A stretch of 64,000 nt of DNA, from positions 138,615,160-138,679,159 of the forward strand of contig CM035423.1 of the NCBI GenBank assembly GCA_020310875.1, given 5' to 3'. Below the pieces are notes generated by a model. The model worked only from the letters and a program-made list of their open reading frames with translations, ran no database searches and was not told the origin of the DNA. The stretch's first letter is position 1; every line of letters begins with the position of its first letter. A program made the translations under genes and the position numbers. The stretch comes from Ceratopteris richardii. Its lineage: Eukaryota > Streptophyta > Polypodiopsida > Polypodiales > Pteridaceae. Positions 34,495-47,570 of the stretch are shown piece by piece.

Positions 34495-36739
34495 TTTATT
34501 ACCCTATCATTATCAATAAAATCGAATTCTTTCAAAGAGGAAACTAGACTCTCAAATCAATATTGAAATGTTATACATATGAATCCTTTTACAAGAACTT
34601 TGATGTGAATGTTCAAGTTATGTGACCTAACAAAAATATTTCTTACTTTATCTTGATTAGAGATAGAAACAAAATCTTTCTTAGAGACAACAATTTTTTT
34701 TTATATAAGTCTTCTACACTTCCCTTGGATATGTAATGGATCCATCAAGGGATTGTTCGTCTCTTGATTACAAGAAACATGACTATTTTATTTTTGTTTA
34801 TTTGTATCCCTCTTTTTATAATAACATTAGGGATCTCTTAGTATATTTGCTTCATGCAAGTTATAGAAACTAATTTTGTTCTTAGAATATGGTCTATCTT
34901 AAACACACTCTATCTAAACTAAAAAATATTGGGTTTTTAATGCATCCATTAAGGCACTATTCTTCTCTTAATACAAGAAACATAACTATTTGATTTTTTC
35001 TGTAACAAGTCTCCTAATCTTCAATCACAATCCCACATAGAATAATAGACTTTGGCACAACAAGATATAAAGAAGAAAAACAAAATATATGCAGCACAAG
35101 AAGAGAGAGAACTTTATTATCTATGCAAATTTACAAGTAATTCTGATCTGCATTACAAAATCTATCAAATAGCTTCAATGTGAAGCCTCATCCACCGGAC
35201 CATCCCCGAGCTCATCTCAATCCCAATCCCAATGAAAATCACAATCTCAATCCCAATCCCAATCTCAATCCCAATCTCAATCTCAATTGCAATCTCAGAA
35301 GCTGAAAATGAGTCATCAATGTACGACTATCCTCCTTTCCTATCTCTCAATCTTCGTTTTTTGGATCTGCACCTTTTGCTCGCATGACCAATCACACCTT
35401 CCTAAACATGCACTCTTAGAATTTGCATGCTACAAGATGAAATCTTTTCGCATGTCTCATGCAAGACTTCTAGACCACCCATGCATCTACTTTTCATGTT
35501 CACCTCAAGAATTGTAGCAAAAATAGAGGTGATCCATGCAACACACTCACACACACGTCAATCACCCAAAATAACACATATACCCATGTGTGTTTTCTAA
35601 ATCCGCGAACATGAATAAGATGAATCAAAGCTTCTTTTTTTTTTAAGTGTCAAAAAACGGCACTTTTCCAAGCCTTGTAACTCAAAAACGGTGAGGAATT
35701 AGCTTAAGCTTGTGAGACATAGAAATATTTAGTTCTTCAATTTGTATGATAGTTTTAGAGATGCCTTAGGTCCAAATCCACTTCTAGATATCACTTTTGG
35801 GCCCTGCAAAATTGGAAATTCTAGAGAGAGATGAAAAAACATGAAAAATCTCTTCATCAACCTATCTTCATGCGACCAAATGAGACATAAAACATAGGAA
35901 CTACAAAAAATTCAATCAGGTAAAGTTTTTCTACTAAAACCTTTCTCTCATACAATACTTTTTCAGATTCCTCCATCTTCATGCTCAAATTTAACACACA
36001 AATCTCATGCGACAACTTTTTAGAGAGAGAATGTAAAAACTTATTGCTACAAAATTTTGCAAATATGATCAAAATATCCTAAACATAAAAATTTCATTAT
36101 TACCTACACATCTTTTTTTTCTTTTTTCGAGAAAATCAATGTGGCATCTTACATTTTCTTATGTGTCCTCATTTTTATAATAACATAAGGAATCTCACAA
36201 TCCTTGTGCTCTAGGCAAGTAACAGAGTCTATTTCCTTGCACCATATTAAATACTATGTAGGAAGTAAAAAATATCCTAGTGTTTCTTCTATTGGTTTAG
36301 ATCTATTCTTATTGTAATATCCTTAATTGAGCATAATCACTTAAAACATGAATGAATTCTCATTATTATTGAGCCATGTTGGAAATAGTACATGGCACCT
36401 AGGTTTATGATCATTAAAAAACTAGGTTCTTTCTAAAGGATGGACTGATATGATAGTATTTAAAAAGAGTTTTTATGTTTCCCATCCCGTTATCCCTTGT
36501 TTAATTCAATAAATCACTCTGTTGTTTTATTTACAACCATTGATCAAAGTCTATCCAAGGGGAATAAATCCAATGGTGATTTAAATTTCATGTTGTAATT
36601 TTCCAACCAAATAAGACAATATGTCAATCTATTGATTGGAAAAATAAGATACGCATCATTTTTCCTAAGTTGCCGACCTCCTATTTGCCTTTACACTAAG
36701 TAGAATTTTTCCCAATGTTAGCAAAGGTGACGTTTCATG
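34495..36739. other. Non-coding flank; first ~355 bp repeated at 42,773
   Basis: 34,487-34,850 matches 42,765-43,120 closely, both starting ACTCCAACATTTATTACCC. The rest holds a (CAATCY)n patch at 35,216-35,298 and AT-rich sequence. No gene is recognised. Confidence 0.6.
35216..35298 (+). repeat. (CAATCC/CAATCT)n hexamer microsatellite
   Basis: About 13 imperfect hexamer units alternating CAATCC and CAATCT. Confidence 0.9.
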
Positions 36740-37104
36740 ATTCAATTCTATGACTTGATTGTTCTTTGATATAGAGTATGTTAAGTCAAGGTCCCACTTA
36801 GCTAACGTTGTACTCCTCTCATATGCTTACAAATATATTACTATATTTCTCTTTTGGGTAGAAAAATGCAAGATCTCATAATTTGGCCTCATTACTCATT
36901 ATTTTCTCACATCATTCAAGTAGCATAACTCTTTTCCACATCAATTTCGTTCCCTTGCACTTTCACAATTTTTCTTCTTTATTTAAAAGTGACTTTGAGT
37001 ATTCTTATTTTTTACACATGCATTCCTGAGATAGCTTTGATGTGAACCTTTTCCTTATACATGGAGCATTTTTATTCTAATGCTCACCAGAGGTTTTTTC
37101 CTTG

Positions 37105-37290
37105 TGTTACCACATACAATATGATACACTCATATGTGGTGGTACATTGTATTTAGGGATATTATTAGGCTCTTACTTCAATTATGTTCATTGACAATAG
37201 TAAGAGCTATTCCTACCATCTATCTTCTCTATGTGTCTTGTTGCATTTGTGCTTCTTGTGTGCCTCTCACACTTCTATACACACCCAATA
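37105..37290 (+). mobile_element. 5' LTR of family A copia, copy 2
   Basis: 186 bp, TGTTACCACA...CCCAATA (the equivalent right end at 39,783 reads CCCAACA). A good primer site, TGGTATCAGAGT, follows at 37,292. Confidence 0.85.
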
Positions 37291-37556
37291 GTGGTATCAG
37301 AGTAGGTTCAGCTCCTTCTCAAGTTTTGATTTTTCACATCGCAATGCACATGCACTTTTAACAATGCAAATCAACTTTGCACCATAGAACAATGATTGTT
37401 CAGTAGCCAAGAAACATTTTCATCAGTCATGCACTACGGTTTTAGGTTTTATCCCCCATTTCAAAGCTATTCATGCAGTCCGAATCGCCATCAGAGTGAG
37501 ATTCATTTCAACATTCATTGAAGAAAAGATATTCTCACATTTTTTACATTAGTGAA

Positions 37557-38597
37557 ATGGCAGGAAACAATGACTTGTTTGGCATGCTTCAATGTGAAGA
37601 TAAGCTTGATGAGATCAACTATCCAATGTGTTCTTACATGATGAAACATGTTTTTGTTGCAAAACAACTAGTGAACATAGTGCCAGATGTACTAGAAGAC
37701 CTGCATGTTCTAGTTCATTGTCCACTATCACAAATGGAGCTTCTTCTTCAACTATAGTGGTTATGCCACCTACCCAAGAGCAACTTACATGGGATGGAAG
37801 AGATGCTCAAGCTCATGCATTGATTGTGCTTTTTGTGGAGTCATATAGTTCCACACATTCAGTCATTTTCTACATCAAGGCAGGCATGGGACACTCTTGT
37901 CTTCTTTGTATGTCGTGTGTGCTGAAGCACGTGTTGCATACTTGAGGGAGAAAATTGAGGATGACATTGTATGTATGACTAAAAATGAGTCTATGGATGC
38001 GTATGTGATATATATCAAGGACTTGGAAGAGCAACTAACAAACATAGATGAGATTATTCCCGATGCATCACTCATCTCTACATTGATGAAAGGATTGCCA
38101 AAATTTATTCAAACCTTTGCACTACACTCTGTTTGGTTGCAAAAGGGAATCCAAATATGTATGCATTTGATGAGGTTGTGTCTCCATCTTTTGCAAGAAC
38201 AACAATCTAGAATGAACAGGACTGCTTTAACTGAGGGAACACGAGCACTTGCTATCTCACAAAAAGGAAAAAACAAGTACGGTTTAGATTTGGGTTCATC
38301 AAAATCAAAGCCTCAACCTTGCTCTTCCACTCATTCCTCTAATGATGTTGATTCTGAAAAGAAGAAGAGATGCAAATATTGTGTACTATTGATGAGTGTA
38401 AAAAGCAAAATATTGTATGTTATTGTCTGCTTGGTAGTCATACTATTAATGAGTGTAGAAAGCTTGCTAAACACAATGAAAACGAGAAGGAATATGGCAT
38501 GTCTATTGCTAAAAATTCTTCAAATGCAAAGAATGAGGAAGCCAATATGGCTCAAGATTTTTGGAGCATGTGTTGTTACATGTCATTATGATGCATC
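37557..38597 (+). pseudogene. copia gag (family A, copy 2)
   Basis: MAGNNDLFGMLQCEDKLDE and NYPMCSYMMKHVFVAKQL at the start, then frameshifts near 37,690 and 37,920. The second half (AISQKGKNKYGLDLGSSK) is clear. The zinc knuckle region carries the same local rearrangement as copy 1 (two overlapping versions of a DECRK/NECRK-like string near 38,390-38,470), so that rearrangement predates the duplication. Confidence 0.8.
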
Positions 38598-39640
38598 ATT
38601 GCATTTTAAATGTATGGTTGTGAGTGAGGATGATTTAGATTGGTTCTTTGATAGTGGTGCTTCAAAGCACATAACTTCATGCAAAAGGTTTTTTCCATCT
38701 TTCAAAAGAGAACATGTGATGAGTGCAAGTAATGCGTATTATCTTATCATTGGAGTAGGAGAAATTGAGCTTAAACTTGCAAATGGAGGTTTGATTCTCT
38801 TGAAAAATTCATTGTGCATGCCCCATATCAAGGAGAACTTAATTTCAATTCTGTTGATATTCAAAGCTGGACTTCATGTACACTTTGTTGACAATAAGTG
38901 TATGGTTCATGATTTCAGCAATGGTGATATTATCGTCGTGTCTAATACATTATGCAATGGTTTTTACCACTCGGATAGATGCAAGAGGTTGCCTTAAATG
39001 CCTTGGTTGCTCATACTTCTTCGACATGCTCATTTTCATCACATGAACTTCAATAATTTGCTATATTTGCAAAAGAAGGACATGGTTATTGGTTTTCCAA
39101 CACTTGAGTCCATTGAAAAGCATGCATGTGAATATTGCATACTTGGAAAAATGCATCGTGCTTTTTTTCCCAAAAACAATCATACACACACTTCAAGAAA
39201 AGTGCAACTTGTTCATAGTGATGTATTTGGTCCTGGCAAGACTCCATCTTTTGGGAAGCATGTATATTTTGTTACCTTCACTGATGATGCTACTCAACAT
39301 ATATGAATGTATCCTATGAAAGCAAAGAACGAGGTATTTTCTTGCTTCAAAGCATTTTTAGCTATGGCTGAAAATTTTTATGGAAACAAGATTTTGACTC
39401 TATGCACATATTATGGCAGTGAATGAATGTCACATGAATTTAATGCTTTTCTTTATGAAAGAGGATTTTAACTCCAATGTAAGGGTGCCATATACACCTT
39501 AGTAAAATGGTGTTGGAGAACATGAAAATAGAACACTCCTTGAAATGGCATGATGTATGGTTAAAGGAAAGGACCTTCGACCAAGTTTTGGAATAGACAT
39601 AAACCTATGGTTAGTCATATGCACATGTTTGGTTGTTTGG
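38598..39640 (+). pseudogene. copia protease and integrase remnants (family A, copy 2)
   Basis: Protease DLDWFFDSGASKHITSC (~38,635) with an intact Asp-Ser-Gly, then MPHIKENLISILLIFKAG. The pre-integrase motif LRHAHFHHMNFNNL and HSDVFGPGKTPSFGKHVYF follow. The integrase core is interrupted at ~39,306 (TGA where copy 1 has TGG) and ~39,423. The frame ends at the fusion with the LTR remnant near 39,645. Confidence 0.8.
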
Positions 39641-39644
39641 ATCT

Positions 39645-39783
39645 TAGGAATATCATTAAGCTCTTACTTTAGTTCTATTTATCGTCAATGGTGAGATCTA
39701 TTCCAACCATCCATCTCTTCTCCACGTGTCTTGCCACGTTTGTGCTTCTTGTGTATCTCTCACACTTCCACACACACCCAACA
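39645..39783 (+). mobile_element. 3' LTR remnant of family A copia, copy 2
   Basis: Matches 37,154-37,290, ends CCCAACA at 39,783, and lacks the first ~50 bp. The fusion point is the same as in copy 1. Confidence 0.8.
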
Positions 39784-40322
39784 GTTATTGTCTCCTTAGA
39801 GTAAGATGATTTGGACTTTGCTTTTTTACTTTCACTACTACTTGATGATTCTGATTATTATATGAAATATTTCACTACCATACCTCATTCTATGGGCATA
39901 AATATCTATCTAGAAAAAGTTTTTAGTTATAAAAGTATAAAAATATTAAATCATAGTTATAGTTCTTTTTATAATACAATGCAAAAAATAACTGCCTCAC
40001 ATGTTTGAGGATTATCTTACCCAGATGTTTTCAAAGAGGAATAATAGTTTTTGGTGTTTCATCAAACTATAACCACACGGGTCTTATGTATAAAATCTCA
40101 AGACGTTGGAGACGTAAAGGAAAGGAGAATGGAAATAGATAGTATCTGAATTTCTTAGTAGCATACATCATACCTAAACATCCTCTTTGAGTAGTAGTGT
40201 AGTTCTTTTTCAACCTGATTTAAATGTCTACTTGCATAGATTATTGGAAATCCACTTTATTTCCTTCAATAGATTGTGCTAATACACATCCTCAAGAAAA
40301 ATTAGAAGAATTTGATCAGCTA

Positions 40323-40530
40323 TTTGCTAGATTTAGAGGTGTGTGGAAGCACACAAAAAGCACAAGGAAGAAGAAGAAGAAGCATGGGGCAAACCACTAA
40401 ATGAATCACCATATGAATGTACAAGAATAAGTAACCTATTAGGGTTATATGCATATATACAAATCGTGGGAAGAAAACCTCCTAAAGAGGGAAAAAAGTT
40501 CCCCGGTGATCCTATATGTGTTCACACACA
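40323..40530 (-). mobile_element. LTR of family B copia in reverse orientation, copy 2
   Basis: Reverse complement of the 45,905-46,113 LTR; equivalent to 26,550-26,757. The RNase H remnant beyond it (about 40,590-40,820, minus) is more decayed and has no open frame. Confidence 0.75.
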
Positions 40531-40929
40531 TCACTATCGAAATATATCAAGTAATCCCCATGGGAGCAATGCAATGAACAAGGAGCTCGCACTCATGTAT
40601 AAGGAAGTGCCAAGCTATTTGGAAAGAGATCAATCCACAAAAGTAAGCCCACAACTTTGCGGAAAGCTTCAAACTTCACCCTGGGTAGATCCTTTGTGAA
40701 AAATTATGCAATGTTATCTTGTGCGGGCACATATACTAAACTGATCTCTCCAAGAGTGAACCACTCCTTAATGATAGTGCATCTCAACGTGCTTTGTGCG
40801 AGCATGGAACGCAAGGGTCCAAATCTCTCATGCAAGAAACTTCACATCTTGTTCATGAATCTTCATCTCACCATGTTATTCAATTCCATTTTTTGTGAAA
40901 TTTTCTAATATAATCAACTTTCAATTTTT

Positions 40930-43900
40930 TTTTTCCAAAACACAAATTCAAAGAAAAGCTCAAAAGCTTATAAGGGATTAGATTTCATTAATGAGAATAG
41001 AGAATAAAGAGAAAACTTTTCAATAATCAATTTAACAAGATGAATGAACAAAGATCAAAGTTACACACTTTTTCATCCTCTTTTTGCATTTGAAAATTGA
41101 AATGCACCTTTCATGAAGTATTTCTTACTATCGTCTAGGAAGAACCAACAAGGAAAAATGCACTATTTCGTGACAACTATGCCAAAAATATTTGTTCTAT
41201 TTTGGAGTTGTCCCCTCCAATCATCACATCACAAAACTCTAATGACCTCAAACACTAGATTTCATTCCCGAAAGTATATGAAATCTCTAGCCTCTTCTTA
41301 ATTAATGGAATCCAAGACTTGTCATACAAAGATCAGTACACTCATCAAGCTGTTTCATCCAAGAGACACGTTCAAAGATCTCATCATTTTTTAGCGTAAA
41401 TCTTCAATTAAGCATAAGGAAGGATAGGAATGAGCTTTTTGAGTGATTCTCAATGCGTAAACTGTGTTATTATTCATAAAGAAGAATTTGTACAATAGTT
41501 TCAATTTTTTGCAATTGTAATGCCTTGACGAGAGAATTACGTTTTCTCCAGTTTCACACACTATTGAGAGAAGAGACTATACTTTAATTTCACAAGAACT
41601 TAAGATGAAAATAGATCAATAGGAGCATTGCACACACAAAAAATAACTAATCTCTTAGATAAGTCTACGAAAAATACTCACAAAGCGAACTTCAAATTAC
41701 CAAAACAGAGGGATGACAAGAAAGGAATTTGGAAACAGCTCTCTAGAACTCATTAACCTCCGAAAATGAATCCCCCCACAAAATAACTTGAATTGTCTTT
41801 TATACCAATTTAAGTGTTGAAGTTCACACTTGAAGTTCGCTCTTTCTAGCTTCTATTATGAAAATCTACACTCTAGAGAGCTCTACAAATTCTATAAAAG
41901 AAACTATATGAGATAGATATCATTATGAGGAAGAATCTTGTTCATTTTTACAAAATTTTCTCTTTTTCTTTACAAAAAACTTGCTCATTGAATCTATTTT
42001 GGCATCCAATTCAACACATACATACATACATATATAAAAATAAATTTACCCATCCAATGTGAAATGAGGACATCTTTGGAGAGATTCTCTAACTTGATCC
42101 ATGAACGCATACACTAATCCAATTGAAATCTCTATGTGCGATGCATATAAATAAAAATAAGGGTTCTAAACCCTTCACCAATCCTTCCACATGCCCCCAA
42201 AAACAATTATTCAATCATGTCTTATGTGCAAGCTCTGCCTTACTCTTGCCAATCTCTTTGTCATTATCCATATGTATTCAAAACTTGTCTCCGAAAGCTT
42301 TACAAAGCCTATATCATTACAAAATCTAAATGCAATTTTGGCAAGCTTCACCAAGTCAATATCATTGAAATACCACTTTTCAGCAAGTGGTAAAAATATT
42401 GTAGATCCACGATATTTTTTCATGTCCTATTTCAACAAATAAATTCTTGGGTACCACATGGGATCCACACAATAGAGGGTAACATGGACTACTTTTTGTG
42501 GACTAATCTCCATGATAGCTTGGCAGATGTAGCCGTATATAAACAAACCTAATTACATATAAACAAAATGAATCAACTATTAATTTGTTCTTGATCATTT
42601 ATGATTGATCAAGTAATCAAGGAAATGTACATAATTATATGCCAAATTCCAAAATTAAAGTTGCAATGATGATATGATCATATGTATTATGACATTCGCA
42701 TGTGGGTCATCATTCATGAATCATGCAATATGAAAATATATTCTATGTGGTTATCTAACATACTCCAACATTTATTACCCTATCATTATCAATAAAATCG
42801 AATTCTTTCAAAGAGGAGACTAGATTTTCAAATCAATATCAAAATGTTATTCATATGAATCCTTTTATAAGAATTTTGTTTTGAATGTTCAAGTTATGTG
42901 CCTTACAAAAATATTTCTTGCTTTATCTTGATTAGAGATAGAAAAAAAATCTTGCTTAGAGACAAAAAAAAATGTTACACATAAGTCTTCTACACTTCCC
43001 TTGGATATGTAATGGATCCATCAAGGGACTGTTCCGCTCTTGATTACACGAAACATAAATATTTTATTTTTCTTTATTTGTATCCTTCTTTTAATAATAT
43101 CATTAGCGATCTCTTAATTAACAGGGTTTCAAATCTCTCAAATTTTCCAAAACACAAATTCAAAGAAAAACTCAAAAGCTTATAAGTCATTAGATTTCAT
43201 TAATGACAATAGAGAATAAAAAAGAAAACTTTTTCATTAGCAATTTAACACGATGAATGAAAAAAGATCAAAGTTACACACCTTTTCATCCTCTTTTGCA
43301 TTTGAAAATTGAAATGCACCTTTCATGACGTATTTGTTACCGTCAACCAGGATGATCAAGGCCAAATGCACTATTTCCTGACAACTATGCCAAAAATGTT
43401 TGTTCTATTTCGGAGTTGTCCTCTCCAATCATCACATCACAAAAATCTAATGACCTCAAACACTAAATTTTCAATCTCGAAAGTATATGAAAGCTCTAGG
43501 CTCTTCTTAATTAATGGAATCCAAGACTTATCAAACAAAGATCAGTACACTCATCAATCTATTTCATCCAAGACACACGTTCAAAGATCTCACCATTGTT
43601 TAGTGTAAATCTTCAATTAAGCATAAGGAAGGATAGGAATGACCTTTTTCAGTGATTCTCAATGTGTAAAGTGTGTTATTATTCATAAGGAAGATTCTGT
43701 ACAATAGTTTCAAGTTTTCGCAGTTGTAATAAGATGAAAATAGATCAATAAGAGCACTACACACACAAAAAACAACTAATCTCTCAGATAAGTCCACGAA
43801 AAATACTCACAAAGCTAACTTCAAATTACCAAAGCAACAAGATGACAGGAAAGGAATTTGGAAACAGCTCTCTAGATCTCATTAACCTCTAAAAATGAAT

Positions 43901-44490
43901 CCCCCCACAACATGACTTGAATTGTCTTTTATACCAGTTTAAGTGTTGAAGTTCACACTTAAAGTTTGCTCTTTCTAGCTTCTATTATGAAGATCTACAC
44001 CCTAGACAGCCGTACAAATTCTATATTCCTCATTTTTACAAAATTTGGGATAATTTATGATATCAAGAAATACATTTTTCTCTTTTTCTTCACAAAAAAC
44101 TTGCTCGTTGAAGCTATTTTGGCATCCATTCCAACACATACATACATACATATATAAAAAAAAATAGAATAAAAACAAATTTTCCCATCCAATGTGAAAT
44201 GAGGACATCTTTGGAGAGATTCTGCGACTTGATCCATGAACTCATATACCAATCCAATTGAACTCTCTATGTGCAATGCATATGAATAAAAATAAGGGTT
44301 CTAGACCTTGCATCAATCCTTCTACATGTCCCCTAAGACTATTATTCAATCATGTCTTATGTGCAAGCTTTGCCATTATCCATATGTGTGCAAACCTTCT
44401 CTTGGCACGCTTCAGAAATCCAGCATCATTACAAAATATAAATGCAGTTTTGGCAAGCTTCACCAAGTCAATATCATTGAAAGACTACTT
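40930..44490. repeat. Non-coding repeat present twice (40,930-42,370 and 43,130-44,490)
   Basis: Both copies carry the same series of landmarks, for example AACACAAATTCAAAGAAA, CATACATACATATATAAAA and TTCACCAAGTCAATATCATT. They are separated by a ~360-bp block that matches 34,487-34,850. No coding frame is supported. The sequence is probably a non-autonomous or flanking repeat carried with the composite block. Confidence 0.65.
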
Positions 44491-44499
44491 TTGAGCAAG

Positions 44500-45813
<1,314 letters not shown>

Positions 45814-45904
45814 CTACATTTTCTACAATCAAAGAAATTAATCTAACTAGCAAGACAACTAGGGGTAAGAGAGAGCATATATTGTTGATATATTTAGGTA
45901 GTGA

Positions 45905-46113
45905 TGTGTGTGAACACACTAGGACCACTGGGGTACTTTTTTCCCTCTTTAGGAGGTTTTTTTCCCCAGACTTGTATATACGCCTATAGCCCTAATGGGT
46001 TACTGATCTTTGTACATTCTAGTGGTAATACATTCAGTATTGTGTGTTGTGCTCCAAGCTTCTTCTTCTTCCTTGTGTTGTTTGCGTGCTTCCACAGACA
46101 TCTAACTCCAACA
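45905..46113 (+). mobile_element. 5' LTR of family B copia
   Basis: Opens TGTGTGTGAACACAC and ends CTAACTCCAACA. It is followed by TGGTATTAGAG (46,116-46,126), the tRNA-Met primer site with one C to T change. Confidence 0.85.
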
Positions 46114-46468
46114 ATTGGTATTAGAGTAGGTCGCCGCTTCATCTAAGGCATTGTCAACACCCCTCCGGTCACAGTCTCATAATCGCATGAAATTTGGTGA
46201 GCATACTCAGGGTGATTAGGAGATCAAAATTGCTTCGTTTTGTGTGTTGAAATCGTGATTTGAGCTCGTTTCGACCTCCAAATGCACTATCGCAGTGCTT
46301 TGTGGAGGCTATTTCATCTTTTTGTGCCAAAGATATATACACATTTTGCTTCGCTAGTATAAGCATCTCAAAGTCTTCTATAATTGTAGTGGAACTCGTT
46401 AGGGTAGTTTTGTTCAACTTTTTTAGATACAATCATTTTTCTGCATCAAGGTATTTTAGTCAGTGACC

Positions 46469-47570
46469 ATGGATAAAAGTAGTGATGTATTTCGTATGTT
46501 GGCTATTGAGAATAAGTTGGAAGGTACCAATTACCCATTGTGGGCTTATATGATGCGACATGTATTGATTGCAAAAGGACTGTGGAACAATGTGCAGGGT
46601 GTTGAAAAACATCCTATTACAACTGCAAATACAAGTATTGAAGCTGATGCAGATGGTGTTGAAGATGCTGATATTCTTCAAATTCCTATTCATGTTGTGG
46701 TTTCTACTGCACCTACTATAGAGAAAATTTGTTTGGATGGCAGAGATCATCAGGCACATGCATTGATAGCCTTGTCTGTCAAACGTGCCATTATTCCTCA
46801 CATTCGCTCTTGCAGAATAGCTAAGAATGCTTGGGATACACTTACACATTGTATCAAGCTAGGAATAAGGCTCATGTTGCTTATCTCCAAAAACAGTTGG
46901 AGAGTCAGCATATGAATGAAGGTGATTCTATGGACAGTTTTGTGACAAAAATCAAGGATTTGAAGGAACATTTGATTTCTGCTGATGAAGTTATACAAGA
47001 TAGCTCACTTGTGCAAACCGTTTTGAATGGTCTTCCTGATTCATATCATAGTTTTGATTCTACTCTTCATTTGATGATGAAAGGCAATCCAAATGCCCTG
47101 TCATTTGAAGAGTTCGTGTTTGTTATGTTGCAGGGAAATCAGTATAGGCAAAACAGGTCCATTATGTGTGTTGCAGATCAAGCTTTCCTAGCTAGTCAAA
47201 AGGGCAAAGGTAAATGGGGCTCTTCTAGTAGTAAGCAAAAATCTACAGATGTTGCACATTCAAAGAAAGAAGACAAAGGTGAGAAGAAATTAGAAAAGAA
47301 AAAATTGGTTTGCAAATACTGTAAAGAAAATGATCATGTCATTAAGAGCTGTCCAAAACTGGCTGCTAAAGAGGCAAAGAAGAAAGAGGTCGGAATGGTT
47401 GTTGCAAGGGCCTCTAAACCAAAAACAGAGTTTGCTAATCTTATGTAGAATGAAGAATGGGAATTTACTATTGTTTGTAGTTTTGACCCATCTTCTCATG
47501 AGCAGTGTATGTCTGTAGTAGACTTAGATGTTTGGTATTTTGATAGTGGGGCAGCCAAACATATTACCTC
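46469..47570 (+). pseudogene. copia gag and protease start (family B, unit 1)
   Basis: MDKSSDVFRMLAIENKLEG with NYPLWAYMMRHVLIAKGL is an excellent copia gag N-terminus. A frameshift near 46,850 moves to frame 46,831-47,448 (ARNKAHVAYLQKQLESQHM, KDLKEHLISADEVIQDSSLV). The zinc knuckle CKYCKENDHVIKSC is intact. A TAG at 47,446 replaces the CAG found in unit 2. The protease motif VWYFDSGAAKHITS at ~47,530 is followed by a second TAG (47,572), again CAG in unit 2. Confidence 0.88.

Larger units (their letters stand above)
36740..42772 (+). mobile_element. Composite block, copy 2
   Basis: Same order and junctions as 22,877-27,600, with an additional ~1.4 kb at 40,960-42,370. It ends at TACTCCAACA, where the flank seen at 34,495 resumes. 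Confidence 0.8.
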
